Source: CAVRTM01 sp963696105 (GTDB lineage Bacteria > Actinomycetota > Actinomycetes > Actinomycetales > Dermatophilaceae). From it: DNA of 64,000 nucleotides. Both the position numbers and the translations under genes were made by a program. Shown in pieces: positions 26,693 through 37,957 of this stretch; position 1 is the first letter of the stretch; the number at the start of each line of letters is the position of its first letter. The notes beneath the pieces were generated by a model. It had not been told where the DNA came from. It did not search any database and saw only the letters and a list, made by a program, of their open reading frames with translations. The DNA lies in the NCBI GenBank assembly GCA_963696105.1, contig CAVOIP010000002.1, positions 186,001 through 250,000 of the forward strand, in the 5' to 3' direction.

Positions 26693-26881
26693 TCAGTCCT
26701 CGCTGTCCGCGTCGTTCCACCTGCGGTCCTCGGCGTCCCAGCGCTCGGTGTTCTCGCGGGCGTGCCCCAGCGCGTTCGCTGCCTCGTCCTTCGTGGCGTA
26801 GGGACCCATCACCTCGTCGTCCCGGCTCCGGGTCGTGTCGTCCTCGACCTGGCCCGTGCTCACGTTGTACCAGTACTGCAT
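26693..26881 (-). CDS. Conserved 62-residue actinobacterial small protein
   Basis: A short acidic, aromatic protein: it starts MQYWYNVSTGQVEDD, continues with VMGPYATKDEAANALGHARE, and ends in a charged tail WDAEDRRWNDADSED. Similar small proteins are widespread in actinobacteria and lie near map; the YWYNVxTGxVE start and GPYxTxDEA motif are the recognisable parts. The GPYAT-DEAANAL segment recalls an SPOR-like fold, but that is only a resemblance. AGGAGG 7 bases before the ATG at 26881 makes the start secure. It is divergent from map. The function is unknown. Confidence 0.8.
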   Translation of the reverse strand: MQYWYNVSTGQVEDDTTRSRDDEVMGPYATKDEAANALGHARENTERWDAEDRRWNDADSED

Positions 26882-27070
26882 GGCCGACCTCCTGTGCTCG
26901 CGGTGCTGCTGCGGGTGCTGCCAGCGCAGTCCACCGTATGCCGCCGCCTGACGCCAGCACCGCCGCGCGGCAGGACCGCCGGCGCCCGTCCGCGCCTCGG
27001 GCGGCGGCGTGAGGGCTCCGCGCGTGCCGCACGCCCCCGAGGCGCGGCCGCCGACGTCGGGCCCGCTGCC

Positions 27071-27082
27071 TAGACTTCCGGT
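27071..27082 (+). promoter_or_regulatory. Leaderless-type -10 box before map
   Basis: TAGACT at 27071-27076 ends 6 bases before the map ATG at 27083; no ribosome binding site is present. Confidence 0.5.
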
Positions 27083-27948
27083 ATGCCGCTCACCTACGCC
27101 AGTGTCGCCCCCGGCACGGTCACCGCCGCCGTCCCGTTCCCTCGTCGATCGCCCGCCCGGAGTACGTCGACAGCCCGGCACCGGCGCCGTACACCGGCCC
27201 GGAGGTCAAGGACGCGGAGACGATCGAGCGGATGCGGGTGGCCGGCCGGATCGCGGCGCAGGCCATGGCCGAGGCCGCCAAGGTCATCGCGCCCGGCGTC
27301 ACCACCGACGAGATCGACCGGGTCGGGCACGAGTTCCTGCTCGACCACGGCGCCTACCCCTCGACGCTCGGCTACCGCGGCTTCCCGAAGTCGCTGTGCA
27401 CCAGCGTCAACGAGGTGATCTGCCACGGCATCCCGGACGACCGACCGCTCGAGGACGGCGACATCGTCAACATCGACATCACCGCCTACATGCGGCGGCG
27501 TGCACGGCGACACCGACGCGACGTACCTCGTCGGCGACGTCGACGAGGAGTCGCGGCTGCTCGTCGAGCGCACCCACGAGGCGATGCATGCGCGGCATCA
27601 AGGCGGCGCTGCCCGGGCGGCAGATCAACGTCATCGGCCGGGTGATCGAGTCGCTACGCCAAGCGCTTCGGCTACGGCGTGGTCCGCGACTTCACCGGCC
27701 ACGGCATCGGCACGGCGTTCCACTCCGGCCTGGTCGTCCCGCACTACGACGCGGCACCCGGCTACGCCACCGTGATCGAGCCCGGCATGACCTTCACGAT
27801 CGAGCCGATGCTCAACCTCGGCACGCCCGAGTGGGACATGTGGGACGACGGCTGGACCGTGGTCACCAAGGACCGCCGGCGGTCCGCGCAGTTCGAGCAC
27901 ACCCTGCTGGTCACCGACACCGGCGCCGAGATCCTCACCCTGCCCTGA
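27083..27948 (+). pseudogene. map: Type I methionine aminopeptidase, frameshifted
   Basis: Methionine aminopeptidase removes N-terminal Met from new proteins. Family blocks appear in order but in three frames: MRVAGRIAAQAMAEAAKVIAPGVTTDEIDRVGHE, STLGYRGFPKSLCTSVNEVICHGIP, GDIVNIDITAY, VHGDTDATYLVGDVD, RDFTGHGIGTAFHSG and GMTFTIEPML. The metal ligands (Asp in NID, Asp in GDTDAT, His in GHGIG, both Glu) are kept. Breaks lie near 27135, 27489, 27586 and 27654; the last three are single extra bases. Correcting them gives about 287 residues, the length of mycobacterial MapB. The clean codons argue for sequence error. Confidence 0.85.
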
Positions 27949-28091
27949 CCCGGCAGCACGCGGTCGCTCCGCTGGCGGGCGCGAGGAGCGGGCGCGGTGC
28001 GCCGGACGACGGCGCGGCACCCCGCACGCTGCGCCGGCGGCCGGGACGGCATAGGTTCGGGGCAGCACGTGTTCCCGGCGAAAGGCGAGCC

Positions 28092-28865
28092 ATGTCCCGC
28101 ACGCACCACCCCCTCGGCATCGACGTCGGCGGCACCGGCATCAAGGGCGCTCCGGTCGACCTCGACAAGCGGCGTCTTCGCCGCGGACCGCCTGCGGCTT
28201 CGAGACCCCCAGCCGGTCCACGCCGCGAGGCCGTCGCGGACGTGGTCGGCGAGATCGCCGAGCACTTCGCCGACGACACCGGCGACGGCCCGATCGGCGT
28301 CACCGTCCCCGCGCGTCGTCACCCACGGCGTCGTGCGCACCGCCGCCAACATCGACCAGGCCTGGATCGGCACGGACGCCGAGACGCTGCTCAGCGAGCG
28401 AGCTCGGCCGCGCGGTCACGTGGTCAACGACGCCGACGCCGCCGGGGTGGCCGAGGCTGCAGCTACGGTGCCGCCCGCAACCGCGACGGCCTGGTGCTGG
28501 TGACCACGCTCGGCACCGGCATCGGCACCGCGCTCTGCTGAACGGCGGTGCTGGTGCCCAACAGCGAGCTGGGTCACCTCGAGATCGACGGCCACGACGC
28601 CGAGACGCGGGCCGCCGTCGAGCGCCGCGCGAGAACGAGGACCTCTCCTGGGAGGAGTGGGCCGTGCGGCTGCAGCGCTACTACGGACACGTCGAGGACC
28701 TGCTCTGGCCGGACCTCATCGTGGTCGGCGGCGGCGTGTCGCAAGAAGGCCGACAAGTTCCTGCCGCTGCTGCACCTGCGCGCCCCGATCGTGGCGGCCC
28801 AGCTGCGCAACGCCGCCGGCATCGTCGGCGCGGCGTGGCTCGCCGTGGACGCCGCCCGCAGCTAG
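28092..28865 (+). pseudogene. ppgK: Polyphosphate glucokinase (ROK family), heavily frameshifted
   Basis: PpgK phosphorylates glucose using polyphosphate or ATP. The order of blocks is right: GIDVGGTGIKGAPVDLD, GVFAADRLRL, GPIGVTVPA, VVTHGVVRTAANIDQAWIGTDAE, VVNDADAAGVAE, NRDGLVLVTTLGTGIGTAL, LVPNSELGHLEIDGHDAE, RYYGHVEDLLWPDLIVVGGG and KFLPLLHLRAPIVAAQLRNAAGIVGAA. These lie in three frames with about 11 indels between 28165 and 28743. Correcting them gives 255 residues, a normal PpgK. One shift creates an early TGA at 28539-28541. The ATG follows AAAGGCGAG. The density of indels next to an intact gene is striking. Confidence 0.82.
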
Positions 28866-28885
28866 CGGACCGGCGACAGCCGTGG

Positions 28886-29536
28886 TCACATGTCGGTCGG
28901 CGCGCCGCCGGACAGGTCCCGCACGTCCATGCCTTCGGGGCCGAAACTGCGCACCTGCGAGAGGTAGAGCTCGCGCCCGAGCTCGCTGAGCAGCGCGTCG
29001 TGCACCGGTACGGCGACCCGGGGTGCGATCCGCCGGGCGAAGGCGATGGTGTCGCGGGCCGCGGCCCACGGGGCGCTGAGCGGGAGCGCGAGGACGTCGA
29101 CGTCGCCCGGCTCGGCGTCGTAGGCGTCACCGGGGTGGAAGAACGTGGGCTCACCCGCTGCCCGCAGCACGACCCCGAGGTTGTCGATGCGGGGGACGAA
29201 CTCGTTGATGACCGCGTGCCGCTGGCCCACCGCGGTCAGCTCGACCACGCCGATGTGCGTCGTCTCCCCCGTGGTCAGGTGCTGCGCGGCGAGGTCCTCG
29301 GCGACCAGCTGGCCGGCCGTCTGCGGCTCCACCAGCAGCCGGGCCTCCGGGTTGGCGTCGAGCAGGGCGGGCAGCCGCTGGACGTCGACATGGTCGGCGT
29401 GCTGGTGGGTCACCACGATCGCGTCGAGGTCGGTGAGGTCCTGGAACCCCGGCGAGAACGTGCCGGGGTCGATCAGGATCCGCTGGTCGCCGGTCTCGAC
29501 GAGGACGCAGGAGTGGCCGAGGTGAGTGATCCGCAT
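28886..29536 (-). CDS. MBL-fold metallo-hydrolase (UlaG-like/beta-lactamase superfamily)
   Basis: A 216-residue metallo-beta-lactamase fold protein. It starts MRITHLGHSCVLVETGDQRILIDPG, with the metal motif THQHADH at about residues 43-49, then FHPGDAYD and the late VAVPVHDALLS. These are the blocks of the small, standalone PF13483-type hydrolases. The substrate is unknown. The frame is clean although it abuts the heavily frameshifted ppgK (20-bp gap, convergent). The ATG at 29536 has no strong ribosome site. Confidence 0.85.
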   Translation of the reverse strand: MRITHLGHSCVLVETGDQRILIDPGTFSPGFQDLTDLDAIVVTHQHADHVDVQRLPALLDANPEARLLVEPQTAGQLVAEDLAAQHLTTGETTHIGVVELTAVGQRHAVINEFVPRIDNLGVVLRAAGEPTFFHPGDAYDAEPGDVDVLALPLSAPWAAARDTIAFARRIAPRVAVPVHDALLSELGRELYLSQVRSFGPEGMDVRDLSGGAPTDM

Positions 29537-29747
29537 GCCGACAAACTACGCCAGCAGCTGGGCGGTGCGTCCCCCGCATGAGCAGGGCTCCGCGGGGTAT
29601 CCCGGACGTCAGCGGGGTGGCCGTGGGACCCGGTTCCTGACCGGCCCTTCCGCGGTGCGGCAGCCGGGCCGGGCGTCCTCCAGAGACGTCCGGCGCCGGC
29701 CGCCGCGGCACCCGCCGGCCACCCCGCGCCGGGCGTCTGCGGCCGGC

Positions 29748-30185
29748 TCAGTCCAGCGAGGCGTCCAGCGAGATCTCCACGCCCGTCAGGGCTTTGCTCA
29801 CCGGACAGGTCTCCTTGGCCGCCTGCGCCGCCCGGGCGAACCCGTCGGCGTCCAGCCCCTCGACCTTCCCGCGCACGGCCAGGGTGATGCCGGTGAGGCG
29901 GAAGCCCCCCGCCCGGTCCGGGCCGAGGGAGACGTTCGCCGTGACCTCCAGCGACTGCGGGGTGCCGCCGGCCTCGGCGACGAGGGCGGAGAGCTGCATC
30001 GCGTAGCACGAGGAGTGCGCGGCGGCGATGAGCTCCTCGGGGCTGGTCGTGCCGCCCGCGTCCTCCGCGGCCCGCTTGGGGAACGACACGTCGTACGTGC
30101 CGACGTGGGAGCTGCTCAGCTCCACCTGGCCCGAGCCCTCCTGGAGGGTGCCGGTCCAGGCCGTGCGTGCGGTGCGTGTGGGCAT
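29748..30185 (-). CDS. osmC: OsmC-family peroxidase
   Basis: A 145-residue OsmC, a thiol peroxidase that reduces organic hydroperoxides with two cysteines. The first Cys is in AAAHSSCYAMQLSAL and the second in ETCPVSKALTG, the standard OsmC spacing. The start SPEELIAAAHSSC is the common family block. I chose the ATG at 30185, which has AAAGGAG 8 bases upstream. The 211-bp gap before the metallo-hydrolase gene holds no gene that I can support. Confidence 0.93.
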   Translation of the reverse strand: MPTRTARTAWTGTLQEGSGQVELSSSHVGTYDVSFPKRAAEDAGGTTSPEELIAAAHSSCYAMQLSALVAEAGGTPQSLEVTANVSLGPDRAGGFRLTGITLAVRGKVEGLDADGFARAAQAAKETCPVSKALTGVEISLDASLD

Positions 30186-30249
30186 CAGGCGCTCCTTTGC
30201 GAGTCGGTGGACGCCCACCATCTCCCATCCGCGCCGCCGCGGCCAGCGC

Positions 30250-31254
30250 TCAGAGCGGCAGGTGCAGGATCGGGTCGATCGCGACCGCGAGGAAGAGCAG
30301 GGTGAGGTAGCTGATCGAGAAGTGGAACAGGCGCATCGGCTTCAGCGACGCGGTCGTGAGGTTCTCCGGTGCCTTGGCCCGGGCGAGCAGCCGGTAGGCC
30401 TCGAGCAGGAACACCGCACCGGCGCCGACGGCGGCCACGAGGTAGATCCACCCCATGCCGGCGACGGGGACCAGCACCAGCGACGTGACGAGCACCGCCC
30501 AGCTGTAACGGACGACCTGGCGCGCGACCGAGGAGTCCTTGGCGACCACGGGCAGCATCGGGACCCCGGCCGCCTCGTACTCGTCCTTGAACCGCATCGA
30601 CAGGGGCCAGTAGTGCGGCGGCGTCCAGAAGAAGATGATGAGGAAGAGCACGAGCGCCGACCACGACAGCGAGTCGGTCACCGCCGACCAGCCGATCAGC
30701 ACCGGCATGCAGCCGGCCACCCCACCCCAGACGATGTTCTGCGACGTGCGCCGCTTGAGCAGCATCGTGTAGAAGCCGACGTAGAGGACGATCGCGCCGA
30801 CGGAGAGGGCGGCCGACAGCCAGTTGACCAGCAGCCCGAGCCAGAGCGAGGACAGGACGCCGAGCACGACCCCGAACCGCAGGGCCGCCGCCGGCGAGAT
30901 CGCCCCGGTGACCAGCGGGCGGTTCTCGGTCCGGTGCATCACCTTGTCGATGTCGCGGTCGAGGTAGCAGTTGAGCGTGTTGGCCGAGGCAGCCGAGAGC
31001 GTGCCACCGACCAGGGTGGCCACGACCAGCCACAGCGACGGCACGCCGCGCTGGGCGAGGAACATCGTGGGGAACGTGGTGACCAGGAGCAGCTCGATGA
31101 TGCGCGGCTTGGTCAGCGAGACGTAGGAACGGATGGTCCCACGGAGATCCGAGGGTGCGGCTGCCGATGGCTCGGTGCGTGGCTCCAGAGCGGTCACGGT
31201 GTCCTTTGGTGCGGTGCGGTCGGGGCGTGTCTCGGAGTCGAACCGGGTGCCCAT
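30250..31254 (-). CDS. ctaB: Heme o synthase (protoheme IX farnesyltransferase)
   Basis: A 334-residue UbiA-family prenyltransferase that joins farnesyl diphosphate to protoheme to make heme O for cytochrome oxidase. It has about nine membrane helices. The first Asp-rich motif is NCYLDRDIDKVMHRTENRPL and the second region is FKDEYEAAGVPMLPVV; FFWTPPHYWPL is the CtaB signature. The first 40 residues form a non-conserved hydrophilic extension. It is divergent from tkt with 182 bp between, the usual ctaB/tkt arrangement in actinobacteria. Confidence 0.96.
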   Translation of the reverse strand: MGTRFDSETRPDRTAPKDTVTALEPRTEPSAAAPSDLRGTIRSYVSLTKPRIIELLLVTTFPTMFLAQRGVPSLWLVVATLVGGTLSAASANTLNCYLDRDIDKVMHRTENRPLVTGAISPAAALRFGVVLGVLSSLWLGLLVNWLSAALSVGAIVLYVGFYTMLLKRRTSQNIVWGGVAGCMPVLIGWSAVTDSLSWSALVLFLIIFFWTPPHYWPLSMRFKDEYEAAGVPMLPVVAKDSSVARQVVRYSWAVLVTSLVLVPVAGMGWIYLVAAVGAGAVFLLEAYRLLARAKAPENLTTASLKPMRLFHFSISYLTLLFLAVAIDPILHLPL

Positions 31255-31307
31255 GGGCGGTCCCGAGTCTACCGCTGCCGCACGGGCGCCCTCGCGCTGG
31301 ACTCGAT

Positions 31308-31338
31308 GCGACTCGGGTCACCCTGCGGGGCTAGGCTC
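31308..31338 (+). promoter_or_regulatory. Putative promoter of the tkt operon
   Basis: In the 182-bp ctaB/tkt gap, TAGGCT at 31333-31338 is a good actinobacterial -10 hexamer. A weak -35-like gactcg/gggtca lies 17-20 bases upstream. The leader would be about 90 nt. The operon's first ribosome binding site, AAAGGAG, lies at about 31419-31425. Confidence 0.4.
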
Positions 31339-31436
31339 GATCCCGTCGTGATCAACGCTGGCGCACGCGCCGAGGACCGAGGCGGTCAGACGGACCGTGG
31401 ACGGCCCGGCGCCGCACAAAGGAGTCGTGAAATCTC

Positions 31437-33602
<2,166 letters not shown>

Positions 33603-33606
<4 letters not shown>

Positions 33607-34748
33607 CCACCCAGAACGACAACCTCAAGGCCCTGTCCGACGCCGGCGTCTCGATCTGGCTGGACGACCTCAACCGCCCGCTCATCACCAGCGGCCGGCT
33701 GCAGGAGCTCATCGAGACCCGGTCCATCGTCGGCGTGACGACCAACCCCTCGATCTTCGCCGCGGCCCTGTCCGAGGGCGACGCGTACAACCCCCAGGTC
33801 AAGGAGCTCGCCAAGCAGGGCAAGGACGTCAACGAGTCGGTGTTCGCCCTGACGACCGACGACGTGCGCAACGCCTGCGACATCTTCCTGCCGCTCTACG
33901 AGGCGACCGGCGGCCAGGACGGCCGGGTGTCCATCGAGGTCGACCCCCGCCTCGCCGCCGACACGGAGAAGACGGTCGAGGAGGCCAAGGCCCTGCGTGC
34001 GAGCGTGGACCGGCCCAACGTGCACATCAAGATCCCGGCCAGCATCGAGGGCCTGCCGGCCATCTCGCAGGTGCTGGCCGAGGGCATCAGCGTCAACGTG
34101 ACGCTGATCTTCTCCCTCGACCGCTACCGCGGCGTGATGAACGCCTTCCTCACCGGCCTCGAGCAGGCCCGCCAGGCCGGCAAGGACCTGTCCAAGATCC
34201 ACTCGGTCGCCTCCTTCTTCGTCTCCCGCGTCGACACCGAGATCGACAAGCGGCTCGACGCGATCGGCACCGACGAGGCCAAGGCGCTCAAGGGCAAGGC
34301 CGGCGTCGCCAACGCGCGCCTGGCCTACCAGGCCTATGAGGAGGTCTTCTCCACCCCGCGCTGGCAGGTGCTCGCGGCCGAGGGCGCCCACAAGCAGCGC
34401 CCGCTCTGGGCGTCCACCGGCGTCAAGGACCCGGCCTACCGCGACACCATGTACGTCGTCGACCTGGTCGCGCCGAACACCGTCAACACGATGCCGGCCA
34501 AGACCCTCGAGGCCGTGGCCGACCACGGCGCCGTCGCCGGTGACCAGGTGACGGGCTCCTACGAGGAGGCCAAGCAGGTGCTCGACGACCTCGAGCGGCT
34601 CGGCATCTCCTACGCCGAGGTCGTCGACGTGCTCGAGCGCGAGGGTGTCGACAAGTTCGAGAAGTCCTGGGAGGGGCTGCTCTCCGACGTCCAGGAGGAG
34701 CTCACCAAGGCCGCCAGCGACGACTCCTACGTCGAGGAGGGCAAGTGA
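33603..34748 (+). CDS. tal: Transaldolase
   Basis: A 381-residue transaldolase, which transfers a three-carbon dihydroxyacetone unit between sugar phosphates. It starts with LSDAGVSIWLDDLNRPLITSGRL and VGVTTNPSIFAAAL. The Schiff-base Lys lies in VHIKIPAS, and ISVNVTLIFSLDRY and HSVASFFVSRVDTEID follow, as in the long actinobacterial type. It overlaps tkt and pgi by 4 bases on each side (ATGA, GTGA), so its translation is coupled to both. Confidence 0.97.
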
Positions 34749-36419
34749 CGAACGTCGCCCTCGGCGTCGTCGCTGCCGGGCCGGCCGCGGACGCGATCGG
34801 CCAGCACGTGCCGACGCTGGTCGCTGACCGGTTCGCCAGCAGGCTCTTCGCCCGGGACGCCACGCTGTGGGGCGCCGAGGCCGAGTCCGAGGCGGCGATC
34901 CGGCTGTCGTGGACCGGGCTCCCCCGGTCCTCGCGGCCGCTCGTCGGCGAGGTGGCGGCCCTGCGCGACCACCTGCGCGAGCAGGGGCTCGACCACGTGG
35001 TCCTCTGCGGGATGGGCGGCTCGTCGCTGGCACCCGAGGTCATCTGCGCCACCGCCGGGGTGGAGCTGACGGTGCTGGACTCCTCCTCCCCCGACATGGT
35101 GCGTTCGGCACTGTCCGACCGGCTCGAGCGCACCGTCGTCGTCGTCTCGAGCAAGTCCGGGTCCACCGTCGAGACCGACTCCCAGCGCCGCGCCTACGAG
35201 GCGGCGTTCACCGAGGCCGGCATCGACCCCGCGGGGCGCATCGTCGTGGTCACCGACCCCGGCAGCCCCCTGGACCGGGAGGCCCGCGCCGCCGGCTACC
35301 ACGTCGTCAACGCCGACCCCGAGGTCGGAGGCCGCTACTCGGCGCTCACCGCCTTCGGGCTCGTCCCGAGCGGTCTGGCCGGCGCCGACCTCGAGGCCCT
35401 GCTGGATGAGGCGGAGTCGGTCTCCGACCTGCTCGCCGAGGACGACGAGGCCAACCCCGGTCTGCGCCTGGCCGCCGCCATGGCCGGTACGTCGCCGCTG
35501 CGCGACAAGCTGGCCATCATCGACAGCGGTTCGGGCATCGTCGGCTTCGCCGACTGGGCCGAGCAGCTCATCGCCGAGAGCACCGGCAAGCAGGGCACCG
35601 GCATCCTGCCCGTCGTCGTGGGCGAACGCCGACGACCCCGAGGTGCGCTGGCCCGCGGCCGACGTGACGGTCGCCCGCCTCGTCGGCGACTCCGAGGACG
35701 AGGCCCCCTCGGCCGAGACGCCCGACAGCGACCCTCCGCGCTCCGAGGTCCACGTCGCGGCTCGCTCGGCGCCCAGATGCTGCTGTGGGAGGTCGCCATC
35801 GCCGTCGGCCGGCCGCCTGCTGGGCATCAACCCGTTCGACCAGCCCGACGTCGAGAGCGCCAAGAAGGCCGCCCGGGGCCTGCTCGACGCCGCCGGCAGC
35901 GCCCAGGAGAAGGCCGCCTTCACCGACGGCGCCATCGAGGTCCGCACCCTCGGCGGCGACTGGCTCGGTTCGGCCGCACCATCGCCACGGCGCTGGACGC
36001 CCTGTTCGACCAGCTCGACCCCACCACGGCTACGTCGCCGTGATGGCCTACCTCGACCGGCTCGCCGACGCCCAGCTGGCCACGGCCCGACGCGCCCTGG
36101 CCCGGCGTACCGAGCGGCCCACGACGTTCGGCTGGGGGCCTCGTTTCCTGCACTCCACCGGCCAGTTCCACAAGGGCGGCCCGGCCACCGGGGTCTACCT
36201 GCAGATCACCGCGGCACCGCACCAGGACCTGCCCGTCCCCGGACGCGACTTCACCTTCGGGGACTTCCTCGCCGCGCAGGCCGGCGGCGACGCGCAGGTG
36301 CTGGCCGACCACGGCCGGCCGGTGCTGCGGCTGCACCTGACCGACCACGACAAGGGACTGGCCCAGCTGGCCGCCGTCCTCGCCTGCCCACGTCCTCTCC
36401 ATCGGAAGGAGACGCATGA
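34745..36419 (+). pseudogene. pgi: Glucose-6-phosphate isomerase, frameshifted in its 3' half
   Basis: PGI interconverts glucose-6-P and fructose-6-P. The first 300 residues are clean: GMGGSSLAPEVI, SSKSGSTVET, DPGSPLDREA, GGRYSALTAFGLVPSGLAG. The rest jumps among frames: DDPEVRWPAADVTVARLVGD, then GAQMLLWEVAIAV, then GRLLGINPFDQPDVESAKKAARGLLD, then ATALDALFDQLD, then GYVAVMAYLDRLADAQLA and TFGWGPRFLHSTGQFHKGGP. About six indels lie between 35624 and 36400. The true stop is probably the TGA at 36417-36419, overlapping zwf by ATGA. GTG start overlaps tal. Corrected length is about 557 residues. Intact genes on both sides make real decay unlikely. Confidence 0.85.
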
Positions 36420-37957
36420 GCCCGGCTCGCGTCGCCCACGGCACCAACCCGCTGCGCGACCCGCGCGACAAGCGTCTGCCCCGCATCGCCGGCCCCTGCG
36501 GCCTGGTGCTCTTCGGGGTCACGGGCGACCTGGCCCGCAAGAAGCTCATGCCCGCGATCTACGACCTGGCCAACCGGGGCCTGCTGCCGCCGGGCTTCAG
36601 CCTGGTCGGCTTCGCACGCCGTGACTGGGAGGACCAGGACTTCGGCAAGGTCGTCTACGACGCCGTCAAGGCCCATGCCCGCACCCCGTTCCGCGAGGAG
36701 GTCTGGCGCCAGCTGGCGGAGGGCTTCCGATTCGTGCCCGGCACGTTCGACGACCCCGAGGCGTTCGACCTGCTCGCCGAGACGGTCCGTGGCCTGGAGG
36801 CCGAGCGCGGCACCGGCGGCAACCATGCGTTCTACCTGTCCATCCCGCCCGGCTTCTTCTCCACCGTCTGCGAGCAGCTGGACCGCAGCGGCCTGTCCAA
36901 GCCCGCCGCCGGCGCGTGGAGCCGGGTCGTCATCGAGAAGCCGTTCGGCCACGACCTCAAGAGCGCCCGCGAGCTGAACGACATCGTCGAGCGGGTCTTC
37001 CCGCCCGACGCGGTCTTCCGCATCGACCACTACCTGGGCAAGGAGACCGTGCAGAACCTCCTGGCGCTGCGCTTCGCCAACCAGATGTTCGAGCCGGTCT
37101 GGAACGCCAACTACGTCGACCACGTGCAGATCACCATGGCCGAGGACATCGGCATCGCCGGTCGTGCGGGCTACTACGACGGCATCGGCGCCGCGCGCGA
37201 CGTGATCCAGAACCACCTCCTGCAGCTGCTCGCGCTCACCGCGATGGAGGAGCCGGTCTCCTTCGACGCCCAGGAGCTGCGCGCCGAGAAGGAGAAGGTC
37301 CTCTCGGCGGTCCGGCTGCCCAAGGACCTGGCCAAGTCCACCGCCCGCGGCCAGTACGCCGCCGGGTGGCAGGGCGGGGAGAAGGTCAAGGGCTACCTCC
37401 AGGAGGAGGGCATCAAGTCCTCCTCCACCACGGAGACCTACGCCGCGATCAAGGTCGAGATCGACACCCGCCGCTGGGCGGGGGTGCCGTTCTACCTGCG
37501 CACCGGCAAGCGCCTCGGCAAGCGGGTCACCGAGATCGCCGTGGTGTTCAAGCGCGCCCCGCACCTGCCGTTCAACCACACGGCGACCGAGGAGCTGGGC
37601 CAGAACGCCATCGTGATCCGCGTCCAGCCCGACGAGGGCATCACCATGCGGTTCGGCTCCAAGGTGCCCGGTGCGGCGATGGAGGTCCGCGACGTGACCA
37701 TGGACTTCGGCTACGGCCGCTCGTTCACCGAGTCCAGCCCCGAGGCCTACGAACGGCTGATCCTGGACGTCCTGCTGGGCGACCCGCCGCTGTTCCCCCG
37801 CCACGAGGAGGTCGAGCTGTCCTGGAACATCCTCGACCCGGTCGAGGCGTTCTGGTCCAAGCAACCCCGCCCGGAGCCCTACCCCGCCGGCAGCTGGGGC
37901 CCGCAGAGCGCGGACGAGATGATGAGCCGTGACGGCCGCAAGTGGAGGATGCCGTGA
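36416..37957 (+). CDS. zwf: Glucose-6-phosphate 1-dehydrogenase
   Basis: A 513-residue enzyme of the oxidative pentose-phosphate pathway (glucose-6-P + NADP+ to 6-phosphogluconolactone). The N-terminal coenzyme motif is LFGVTGDLARKKL near residues 31-43, and the active-site block RIDHYLGKETVQNLL is near 202-216. EKPFGHDLKSARELN and YGRSFTESSPEAYERLILD are also standard. The ATG at 36416 is preceded by GGAAGGAG and overlaps the pgi stop. The stop overlaps the opcA start (GTGA). The next gene product, OpcA, is the known actinobacterial partner of Zwf. Confidence 0.97.
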   Translation: MSPARVAHGTNPLRDPRDKRLPRIAGPCGLVLFGVTGDLARKKLMPAIYDLANRGLLPPGFSLVGFARRDWEDQDFGKVVYDAVKAHARTPFREEVWRQLAEGFRFVPGTFDDPEAFDLLAETVRGLEAERGTGGNHAFYLSIPPGFFSTVCEQLDRSGLSKPAAGAWSRVVIEKPFGHDLKSARELNDIVERVFPPDAVFRIDHYLGKETVQNLLALRFANQMFEPVWNANYVDHVQITMAEDIGIAGRAGYYDGIGAARDVIQNHLLQLLALTAMEEPVSFDAQELRAEKEKVLSAVRLPKDLAKSTARGQYAAGWQGGEKVKGYLQEEGIKSSSTTETYAAIKVEIDTRRWAGVPFYLRTGKRLGKRVTEIAVVFKRAPHLPFNHTATEELGQNAIVIRVQPDEGITMRFGSKVPGAAMEVRDVTMDFGYGRSFTESSPEAYERLILDVLLGDPPLFPRHEEVELSWNILDPVEAFWSKQPRPEPYPAGSWGPQSADEMMSRDGRKWRMP

